22,246 nt of DNA, taken from positions 1 to 22,246 of the forward strand of contig CADAXO010000044.1 in the NCBI GenBank assembly GCA_902791885.1, in the 5' to 3' direction. Source of the DNA: Oscillospiraceae bacterium. Lineage in GTDB: Bacteria; Bacillota_A; Clostridia; Saccharofermentanales; Saccharofermentanaceae. The notes below the pieces were generated by a model. The model saw only the letters and a program-made list of their open reading frames with translations. It had not been told where the DNA came from and searched no databases. Made by a program: the position numbers and the translations under genes. Shown here piece by piece: positions 14,376-21,669 of this stretch; position 1 is the stretch's first letter, and every line of letters starts with the position of its first letter.

Positions 14376-17300
14376 TTAATCAGACTCGGATTCGACCTCG
14401 AGACCGTATCTGCTTCTCATCTCATCTGACATCTCGGTGCCGTTGAGCATCGTCTGTGCGCGTGCGATCAGGTCCTCAAGCGTGTAGTGCCTGAAGTATC
14501 CCAGGTAATAGAGGCCGTCTTCAACATACGAGAATGAGTAGAAGGTATCTGTTCCCGAATGATGACCCAAACCGTTCTGAATATAAGCATATTCGATCCA
14601 GTCCTCCATACTTATCACATCCGTAAGCATTTCCTGTTCTATGTAAAGGTATCCTGCCTCGTAGTCGGGATAAAATTCCGCACTCGTTGCATGGTTGACG
14701 TAAGTACTGATATCAACACTTGTTATGTACTCTCCCGTATCAGCCTCATATCTGTTAAGAATACCGTCAGAATAAGCTACCAGGATCTCTCCTGAAGGAT
14801 TGATGCCGTAGCGCTCTTCGTCATCACTTAATACCGTAAAACCGATCGGAGTTCTTCCTGCCGTGGAAATAATAATCTCGGCATCTCCTTCAAGATCGAC
14901 AGTTGCAACATTCATTCCATCAGTGATCAGAAATCTTCTGTAGTAAGGATCGTATTCAACTGCAGTAGTTCCCATCCAGTCTCTCGGAAGACTTACTGAA
15001 GTGCATTCATCTTCATCAGTATAGATAAGGTAGTTACTGTCATCGTCAACGACATAGATGACTCCGACATCGGGGAAATACCGCGGAGCAATACTAAGAT
15101 AGGATGTAGGGAGTTCCAAGGAGGAGAACACCTGAGACTTACGGCGTGATACATCGTAGAGTCCGAGGTAACACTCATCCCATTCTCCCGTGACAAAGCA
15201 AATATACCTGTCCGTCATGGACGCAGCATTTTCAAGCGAACAGTAAACATCACTGATATCAGTGGTAGTAGCATTTCCGCTCTCGATATCTATTGCGTAA
15301 ACTGTAGTTCCGTTTGCATCGATATCGGCTGCATAGACCTTACCGTCATATACACCAAGGATGGTTGTATCGTAAGTTGTTGACCCCCCGGCCGGGAACG
15401 TATACTCGCTTATAAGTTCATTGGTATTCGGATCGATCATAGTAATGGTCGCAGTAGTGGTCGAAGTATCGGAGTTGGTAGTAGTGTGCATTACCGCAAG
15501 CACATTCTCATCGAGGTAGTAATGACCGATCAATCCGGTCGATATATTAGAATTAACCCAATCCTCATCACACACTCCGACGTTGAAGTAAATGATCTCC
15601 TTACCGTATTTTTGCAGTGTATAAATACCGTTGTTAACTGTGGCCTGAATAATATCATCGGGCAACTCGTACCAGAACCGAATAGCATCATTGCCCATTC
15701 TCGGATTCGGATACCCGTAAGTACCGTCACTTGTCAGGAACAAAGGCCAGCCGTCATGATCCCTGTCACTTATATCAACAAGAGAATCGCTGGCAGTCCA
15801 TGAATACAGTATCTCACCTGTATTAATATCATATGCATTACAAACATTTCCGGAGCTGTAAGCTACCGCATTATTCGCAGGAAGCGGCAGTATACTGTCG
15901 CCCCTATTGACAGAGTAGCCCACGAGCTCCGAAGTCCAGATCGTATTCATATTAGCGGGATTGAAACAATAGATATTTACTGTCTCGGGCCTGAAGTAAT
16001 ATGAATCACCGATTATTGAAGAGCCAAGATCACTGACCGAATTGGTACTGACGATTATGTGATCGTTATCAGCCCAGCCGACGGCTGAAATATAGGCATC
16101 CAGTGAATCTGATACATGGACTGAACCGGTATTGATATCATATACACCTGCAACTGCTTCATCCATATCCAGGAATAAATCGAATGCGATCTTCGTTCCG
16201 TCAGGAGATATGCTCATATCACCGAATGAGTAATAATCAAAACCCGTGATATTACTGATATCGTAGACTGCAAGCTCTGATCCGTCGGAACAATCAATAC
16301 TGATGACCTCAAGATCGTTAGTTCCAAACATAAGATATCCCGGAGAAGGTTCCATAACGCTGGTCTCAACCAAACGGGATTCGGTTCTGTAATTCCACAG
16401 TTCCTCACCCGAATCAGCATCATATCCGGTAACACCGCCGTAGGTTATACAAAGAAGATAATCATTGTTGCTGAAACGTATCGTTGAATTATAAGCCTGC
16501 TGTCCGTCGATCGTTCCGAGCATGGAGTGAGTCTCGGTATTCCATATTGTAATGGTTCCGACTTTATCCAAAGCGGCAAGTCTTGTTCCGTTGTCACTTA
16601 TTGCAAACTCAATGATCTCATTCGACAAAGCATAGTCCCAGACAGAATCGATACTTAATCCGATTGTATTTCTGTAGGCAAGAGTAGCATTGGTCAAAGC
16701 CGCTATCGCTTCACCGGTTACAGTGTGCTGATCACCCTCCCCGCGGGATACTGCAGCAAGCGCCAGTTGGATCGCATCGACTCTTCTGTCATCCTCAAGA
16801 AGTCTTTCAGACTCACCCGCAAGATAGATGGACTGACTTCTGTATGCCTCAGTCAAAGCGTTGTTGATCTTTCTCATGTTGTCCGTCATATACCAGGCGA
16901 AAACAGCGGTAGCGGCAACAAGCATTCCGCTCAATGCAACGACACGTCTTAACTGATACTGTCTCTGACGCCTTACAAGCTCGTCGTAAGAGCAGCCGAT
17001 CAGTGCTGCGGCAAGTCTCGGAAGCTCCTCTTTCTTAGCTCTCGAAAGGGGCATCCTGTAATCACAGGACAAAGGCTCGATCGCAGTCTTTACCATATGT
17101 GTAAAGCCGTTATACTCAGTCACTTCCTTCTCTTCATAAAGAAGCTGTGAAGGAATTACATCCATAGGTTCGCCTTCGGCAAGAACCGTTAAGATCCTGT
17201 TCCTGTCGTGAGATTTCAGAAAATACTTAATCTCCCTGTCTACCCAGACAGATTCCTTGGTTCGGGGCGAACAGATGACGATGAGGTACTCAGCCTTTTC

Positions 17301-17510
17301 GAGGGCGTTGGAGATGGTGTCCGTAAGGTCACTTGTGATAGGAAGCTCATCCTTGTCCCTGAAGACACGCTCGATCTTTTTCCTGCCTGTATTCTTACTG
17401 ATCGCATGCGGTATGTGGAAACGCTCGAGGTTTCTTTGCACATGCTCCGCGACCTTCGAGTCCAAAGGCGCATGCTTATAAGAGATGAACGCGTTGTAAA
17501 AATCAATCAT
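14376..17510 (-). CDS. TIR domain - transmembrane - beta-propeller protein
   Basis: A 1044-residue protein. Residues 1-150 form a TIR domain (FYNAFISYKH at 4-13; CSPRTKESVWVDREIKYF at 80-97) with Glu93 in the position of the catalytic glutamate of NAD-cleaving TIRs. An Arg-rich stretch (180-189) leads into one membrane helix (190-207), then a helical segment with SQSIYLAGESERLLED and ALAAVS, and then about 750 residues of WD40/quinoprotein-like strands (IWNTETHS, TGYDADSGEELWNYR, YDINTGE and similar). Positive charges before the helix put TIR in the cytoplasm and the propeller outside. It is the third gene of a murC operon, 22 bases after a membrane protein gene. The role is unknown: a sensor whose TIR consumes NAD, or a scaffold. 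Confidence 0.85.
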   Translation of the reverse strand: MIDFYNAFISYKHAPLDSKVAEHVQRNLERFHIPHAISKNTGRKKIERVFRDKDELPITSDLTDTISNALEKAEYLIVICSPRTKESVWVDREIKYFLKSHDRNRILTVLAEGEPMDVIPSQLLYEEKEVTEYNGFTHMVKTAIEPLSCDYRMPLSRAKKEELPRLAAALIGCSYDELVRRQRQYQLRRVVALSGMLVAATAVFAWYMTDNMRKINNALTEAYRSQSIYLAGESERLLEDDRRVDAIQLALAAVSRGEGDQHTVTGEAIAALTNATLAYRNTIGLSIDSVWDYALSNEIIEFAISDNGTRLAALDKVGTITIWNTETHSMLGTIDGQQAYNSTIRFSNNDYLLCITYGGVTGYDADSGEELWNYRTESRLVETSVMEPSPGYLMFGTNDLEVISIDCSDGSELAVYDISNITGFDYYSFGDMSISPDGTKIAFDLFLDMDEAVAGVYDINTGSVHVSDSLDAYISAVGWADNDHIIVSTNSVSDLGSSIIGDSYYFRPETVNIYCFNPANMNTIWTSELVGYSVNRGDSILPLPANNAVAYSSGNVCNAYDINTGEILYSWTASDSLVDISDRDHDGWPLFLTSDGTYGYPNPRMGNDAIRFWYELPDDIIQATVNNGIYTLQKYGKEIIYFNVGVCDEDWVNSNISTGLIGHYYLDENVLAVMHTTTNSDTSTTTATITMIDPNTNELISEYTFPAGGSTTYDTTILGVYDGKVYAADIDANGTTVYAIDIESGNATTTDISDVYCSLENAASMTDRYICFVTGEWDECYLGLYDVSRRKSQVFSSLELPTSYLSIAPRYFPDVGVIYVVDDDSNYLIYTDEDECTSVSLPRDWMGTTAVEYDPYYRRFLITDGMNVATVDLEGDAEIIISTAGRTPIGFTVLSDDEERYGINPSGEILVAYSDGILNRYEADTGEYITSVDISTYVNHATSAEFYPDYEAGYLYIEQEMLTDVISMEDWIEYAYIQNGLGHHSGTDTFYSFSYVEDGLYYLGYFRHYTLEDLIARAQTMLNGTEMSDEMRSRYGLEVESESD

Positions 17511-17532
17511 GTGACCCTACCCCCTTATCACA

Positions 17533-19116
17533 TTACAATATTGCCGCCAAAACCAAAGTGTAGATTACACCGTGAAGTATGCCCGGAACCAGCGATCTGT
17601 CAGTGTGCCTCACAAGAGGAATTACGGCAAGATACGGAAGCCCCGTCGCTGCAAGTCCCGCAAGTCCGCAGTAGAAGATCGACGAGAACGAAGGCAGAAG
17701 TCCGAACAGGAAAGCCGCGGCACAGGGGATAAACATCAAAGCGATGATGAGCCTGTTGCCGAAGCAGTTTTTCGCACCTTCGCCCGCAGCCGATGACTTG
17801 CGGGAAGCATATATAAGTCCGGTCGAAACGACCGTGTCGACTATCAGGATAAACGCGAGAAGGCCAGAAGAGATGCCGGGATCTGCGATCTTGTAAACCT
17901 TAAGGTCAGCCGTAAGCGCGAGCGTCAGCATGACAAAGATACCGATGACGACCGCCATGTAAACGGACGGGATGAGTCCCGAACTCTTGGGGACGAACCT
18001 GCCGTCTTTAGTTGTGATCCAGCTGAAGTTGATCACGAACAGACATATCATGAAGATGAGCGGCAGAAGCGATACGATCATAAGCATCGAGTTCTGCAAA
18101 GCATCCACGAAAGTCGAAGCTATAATGCCTATCGCGAACGCTATCGACGTGCCTACGATAACACCGAAGACCCACTTCGAGACGGGGGCTTTCTTCGTGT
18201 CGTTGCCCGTCACCGAGAGGCTCATGTTGGAAAGGTACAAAAGAATCGAAAGTGCCGCAAGTGCAACTGCGATCCATGAGAAAACAAACCACGCATTGAT
18301 TCTTCCGAATGAAGTCTCCCTCGTCGCCTCATCGATATAAGTAACGCTTAAATATCCCGCGAGCTCGTTCTGAAACAAAGGCGAGAACAGAAGCTTCGTC
18401 GGGTCGTTTACGTTGAAGAACGAAAGCGAGAGCGTTCTGTTTTGTGAGTTGCTTACGAAGACCTTGGAAGAGAAAAGCCCGCCTCTTTTTATGGGTATAC
18501 CGAAGATAGTATCGTCTCCCGAGATCCTCTCGTAAATAAGTCTCGCATCATCCATGTCGACAGCTTTATCGCTGTTGTCACGTCCCGCGAATATCGCGAT
18601 ATCACATTCGGGATTGCCGCCCGTAATACCCTCGAGGTAAGCCTCATTCATTGAAGGGCAAACGAGGATAAAACCTGCGACATTCTCCTGATCTTTATAC
18701 TCATTGATGAGCGACAGTGCCTGCTCGCCGACACCCATTACGACAACATTGTTGCCTGTAGGAAGATCGTGCCCGTAGCCGATCACTTCGTACTCGAATC
18801 CCGCTGCATGCAAAGTATTGGTAAGCGACAGTGAAGGCATGTTGCCTTCGGCTCCGTAGATCGCAAGTATGGGGTTCTTCGAGCTCTTCCCCGCACCCGG
18901 CACGAGACAGAGTATCACCATGATAAGAAGTGCCGCCGCCATAAACCCGAGACTTATAAGCAGGATCGGAGCCTTCTTCTTAACATCAGGCTTTCTGACA
19001 TTAGTCTTCGGAGGTTCAGGCTTACGGACTTCCTTACGGACTTCCTTATTGGCTTCCTTACGGACTTCCGGGCGCCTTGCCTCCGGCTTCTTGGGAGTAT
19101 TCTCTTTATCTGCCAT
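17533..19116 (-). CDS. Polytopic membrane protein with alpha/beta-hydrolase-like ectodomain
   Basis: A 527-residue protein I cannot assign to a named family. Residues 1-48 are a Lys/Arg/Pro-rich cytoplasmic tail with repeated RKEVRKPE-like units. A membrane helix (50-72) is followed by an extracytoplasmic region (about 80-272) whose order of strands looks like an alpha/beta hydrolase: VVVMGVGEQALSLI at the nucleophile elbow, GFILVCPS, DIAIFAGRDN; the elbow serine is replaced by glycine, so it may be inactive. Seven or eight further membrane helices occupy 276-527. I chose the ATG at 19116, which overlaps the murC stop (TAATG); a start 6 codons upstream lies inside murC. Coupling to murC and the following TIR-propeller gene suggest an envelope function. 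Confidence 0.7.
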   Translation of the reverse strand: MADKENTPKKPEARRPEVRKEANKEVRKEVRKPEPPKTNVRKPDVKKKAPILLISLGFMAAALLIMVILCLVPGAGKSSKNPILAIYGAEGNMPSLSLTNTLHAAGFEYEVIGYGHDLPTGNNVVVMGVGEQALSLINEYKDQENVAGFILVCPSMNEAYLEGITGGNPECDIAIFAGRDNSDKAVDMDDARLIYERISGDDTIFGIPIKRGGLFSSKVFVSNSQNRTLSLSFFNVNDPTKLLFSPLFQNELAGYLSVTYIDEATRETSFGRINAWFVFSWIAVALAALSILLYLSNMSLSVTGNDTKKAPVSKWVFGVIVGTSIAFAIGIIASTFVDALQNSMLMIVSLLPLIFMICLFVINFSWITTKDGRFVPKSSGLIPSVYMAVVIGIFVMLTLALTADLKVYKIADPGISSGLLAFILIVDTVVSTGLIYASRKSSAAGEGAKNCFGNRLIIALMFIPCAAAFLFGLLPSFSSIFYCGLAGLAATGLPYLAVIPLVRHTDRSLVPGILHGVIYTLVLAAIL

Positions 19117-20522
19117 TATGCATTCCCGGGGCAAAGTTCATTGCCGAGTTCTCTTATGTCTTCGGGTCCCAGGATAAGTATCATGTCCCCGGGGTTAATA
19201 AGCTCATCTATTCTTCTTACAAGCTCCGCCTTGTCTGCGTAGAACTCCGCATTGCCGCCCTTCGCATTAATTGCGTCTGCGATGTCCTTGCTGGAGATGG
19301 TGCCGTCGTTGATCTCGCGGTCCGAGAATATCTCCGAGAACAGGATCTTCCTGCAAGGAAGCAGGCTCTCCACATACTCATCGAAAAGCAGCTTTACCCT
19401 GTTAAATGTAAGCGGCTGAAACACTACAAGAACGTTCTTGTGAGGCATATGCATAGCCGCATCGATCGTTACTCTTGCAGCCGTCGGATGGTGTGCATAG
19501 TCAACCACAACTTCAGCACCCTTATACATTCCTTTGATCGTGAATCTTCCGTCAGCACCGCCGAACTTATTAAGTGCGCTGATGATCGACTCCGGTGATG
19601 CACCGTTAAGATAAGCACAGGCAGATGCGATAAGCGCATTGCTGATGTTATGACCTCCGGGAACCTTTAAGTTTACGCGCCCTGCATTCTCCCCCATGAT
19701 GTAAAGATCGAATGCCGGCAGTCCCTCTTCATATGTAATGTTAAGTGCCTTGAAATCATAATCGCCCTCTTCGGCCGCACAGGTGATAACATTAACATTT
19801 CTGTCGGATCTTGCGATTGCTTCCTTAATATTCTTATCGGTTCCCGTAACTACAAGATTGCCGCCTTCGTCAACCTTCTCGATGAACCTTGCAAAGACAT
19901 CGATAACGTCATCCAAAGTCGGATAGCAGTCAACATGGTCATGATCGATATTCGTGATGGCCGCCGTAGTTGATCTGAACTCGAGGAAAGATCTTTTGAA
20001 CTCACAGGCCTCGGATACGAGAAGCTCTCTTCCTCCGCCCTGTCTTATCGTTCCTCCGATACCGTCGAAAGGCGCACCGAGATGAACAGTAGGATCCAAT
20101 CCCTCCTCGATCAGCATCATGGAAGTCATGGATGTAGTAGTCGTCTTTCCGTGAGTTCCCGAGATGTTGATAACGTTCTTATATGAGTTCGTGATGATGC
20201 CCAGGAACTCGGATCTGTCGAATACAGTAATGTTCTTTTCGAGAGCTCTTGCAAGTTCCTTGTTATGCGGAAGAACAGCTGCAGTCTTGACGATATAGTC
20301 AGGATCAAATTCATCGATATTCTCCGCTTCCTGGGAGTTATATACCGTTATTCCCTGATGCGCGAGACTCTCGGTCCTCTCGGACGGATGATTGTCGGAA
20401 CCTCCGACCTTGAAGCCGTAACCTTTGGACAACAATGCAAGTCCGCTCATCGATATTCCGCCGATTCCGACAAAATAGATCTTCGCGTCTTTCTTAAGTT
20501 CATCAAGCCTGATATCAGACAT
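19116..20522 (-). CDS. murC: UDP-N-acetylmuramate--L-alanine ligase MurC
   Basis: Cytoplasmic ATP-dependent ligase adding L-alanine to UDP-MurNAc, the first peptide step of peptidoglycan precursor synthesis. The 468 residues carry the N-terminal nucleotide motif VGIGGISMSGLAL (18-30), the ATP loop SGTHGKTTTT (121-130), SEACEFKRSF (170-179) and NIDHDHVDCY (191-200), and later VVDYAHHPTAA; the length is typical. I use the ATG at 20522 with GGAGG 10 bases upstream; an in-frame GTG at 20546 lies before that site. It leads an apparent operon with the polytopic protein (one-base overlap) and the TIR-propeller gene, not with other mur genes. Confidence 0.97.
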   Translation of the reverse strand: MSDIRLDELKKDAKIYFVGIGGISMSGLALLSKGYGFKVGGSDNHPSERTESLAHQGITVYNSQEAENIDEFDPDYIVKTAAVLPHNKELARALEKNITVFDRSEFLGIITNSYKNVINISGTHGKTTTTSMTSMMLIEEGLDPTVHLGAPFDGIGGTIRQGGGRELLVSEACEFKRSFLEFRSTTAAITNIDHDHVDCYPTLDDVIDVFARFIEKVDEGGNLVVTGTDKNIKEAIARSDRNVNVITCAAEEGDYDFKALNITYEEGLPAFDLYIMGENAGRVNLKVPGGHNISNALIASACAYLNGASPESIISALNKFGGADGRFTIKGMYKGAEVVVDYAHHPTAARVTIDAAMHMPHKNVLVVFQPLTFNRVKLLFDEYVESLLPCRKILFSEIFSDREINDGTISSKDIADAINAKGGNAEFYADKAELVRRIDELINPGDMILILGPEDIRELGNELCPGNA

Positions 20523-20555
20523 AGTCAATATTCCTCCAAACTGCACTCAGAGAAC

Positions 20556-20561
20556 ATTATA
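20556..20561 (-). promoter_or_regulatory. -10 element of the murC operon
   Basis: A perfect TATAAT on the minus strand, 33 bases before the murC ATG, in an A/T-rich gap. The -35 (TTTTAA with an 18-base spacer) is weak and overlaps the end of the upstream gene. Confidence 0.5.
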
Positions 20562-20575
20562 CCCTATTTATTATT

Positions 20576-21382
20576 TTACTTAAAATGCGCGTTTATAAGC
20601 TTATCGACTGCATCTGTATTCATCGGATATTTACCGGTCTCGAAAGTGGCAAACAGATCCTTCCCGAGTATTATCCCTTCTTTGGCATACTTGTTAAATC
20701 TGTTGACTGCGTAATTGGCATAGTCTTCTTTGTCCATCATTCCGCAGTGTTCCCAATAGAGCACCTTCCTGTCACGCATACGTAAGATCGTAAAATCCGG
20801 ATGATAGACCTCCCCGCACACCATTATCGGGCATTCATATTTGTACGGAATGTGATAGTAATTAAGTCTGTCGGCGATGATCTGTTCGGACTTCGATCTG
20901 ACCCGCTCGCCTTTCAGCGTGTAAAATTCGGGAGCACCTTCCTTGAAGGCTTTCTTATTATAGGGTTTATCCATCCACTGTTCCGCATATTCCTCATCTG
21001 AAAGCGCGACAGGGTTTATCAGACGTTTTCTGTCATCGCGAAGTCCGCTGTAGATGTTCTCGATCCGCGAATCCGGGTAATGGTCAATGAGATGCTTGAT
21101 TGCACGGTATTCCGATTCGGCAAACTTCTTAACTTTCATCAGATAATTCTTATAAGCAAGAGCTTGTACCAACTTCTGTTCAGATTTATCTATCAGCCGT
21201 CCGTTATGATCTTTATCCCCCGGTCTTTCAGCCGCGCAATAATATGCGACAGAATTCCCCTGCCGCTGTACACGCAGCCTCCCCGGAGGCGAATTCATAA
21301 GATACTTATCGGTATTATCGATAATCCGGCCAAGGTACTCTAACCTGACCTGCAATTCCTGCAAGGCTATATCAATTTGCAT
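20576..21382 (-). CDS. PD-(D/E)XK nuclease-like protein of unknown function
   Basis: A 268-residue protein. Residues 1-125 are predicted helical, with a charged, possibly coiled start (LQELQVRLEYLGRI) and no recognised domain. Residues about 160-250 resemble a PD-(D/E)XK nuclease core: RSKSEQIIADRL (162-173), YKYE (180-183), HPDFTIL (195-201; Asp197) and LYWEHCG (208-214; Glu211). The WEHxG form recurs in uncharacterised Clostridia proteins of this type. The ATG at 21382 is preferred because GAGGG lies 8 bases upstream; an in-frame GTG at 21406 is the alternative. The gene lies just downstream of the alternating repeat array and has its own -10 between the two. Nucleic acid cleavage is inferred, not shown; a link to the array is speculation from position. 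Confidence 0.65.
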   Translation of the reverse strand: MQIDIALQELQVRLEYLGRIIDNTDKYLMNSPPGRLRVQRQGNSVAYYCAAERPGDKDHNGRLIDKSEQKLVQALAYKNYLMKVKKFAESEYRAIKHLIDHYPDSRIENIYSGLRDDRKRLINPVALSDEEYAEQWMDKPYNKKAFKEGAPEFYTLKGERVRSKSEQIIADRLNYYHIPYKYECPIMVCGEVYHPDFTILRMRDRKVLYWEHCGMMDKEDYANYAVNRFNKYAKEGIILGKDLFATFETGKYPMNTDAVDKLINAHFK

Positions 21383-21420
21383 AATACTATCCCTCATTCT
21401 TTCCACGGAATGATAGGTGT

Positions 21421-21449
21421 ATTATAGTGCGTCAAGGCCAACAAATGAA
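21421..21449 (-). promoter_or_regulatory. Probable promoter of the PD-(D/E)XK-like gene
   Basis: On the minus strand a perfect TATAAT (21421-21426) has TTCATT (21444-21449) 17 bases upstream as a weak -35. Transcription would begin near 21414, giving a 32-base leader. It lies between the repeat array and the gene, so the array is upstream of this promoter. Confidence 0.55.
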
Positions 21450-21454
21450 GGGGT

Positions 21455-21646
21455 TTGTATCACTTTGAGAAAAGTTGAAAAATGATACAAGATTATCGTC
21501 AAAAACTTGTATCAAATCGATGATTATCCAAGAATGATACAAGGCATCGGACAAAAGTTTGTATCAAATCAAAGAAAACACCAATTTGATACAAGAAAAC
21601 TCCAAAATTCTTGTATCAAATCAGCAAAAACCTGATTTTGATACAA
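21455..21646. repeat. Array of eight alternating inverted 8-mers, 52-bp period
   Basis: TTGTATCA occurs at 21455, 21507, 21559 and 21611, and its exact reverse complement TGATACAA at 21483, 21535, 21587 and 21639. Orientation alternates strictly; gaps are 20, 16, 20, 16, 20, 16 and 20 bases, so each same-strand copy recurs after exactly 52 bp. The intervening sequences differ from unit to unit but are A-rich on the plus strand. The 20-base gaps often start AATC and the 16-base gaps start with G. Some arms extend: 11 bp for 21559-21594, 11 bp for 21584-21621 read across the 16-base gap, and about 14 bp with one bulge for 21611-21646. The region has no coding potential I can support. Confidence 0.95.
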
Positions 21647-21669
21647 TCCGAAGCACTCCCGATGCAGAA

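Noticed and set aside
14373..14400. Bidirectional terminator between the convergent DHH and TIR genes
   Set aside because: The gap is 3 bases and no hairpin with a T-tract was found at either gene end.
17208..17732. Plus-strand 174-codon frame opposite the TIR domain
   Set aside because: Antisense to the conserved TIR region; no domain and no ribosome binding site.
21455..21646. CRISPR array
   Set aside because: The repeated unit is 8 bases, alternates in orientation, and has two gap lengths; no cas gene is in the window.
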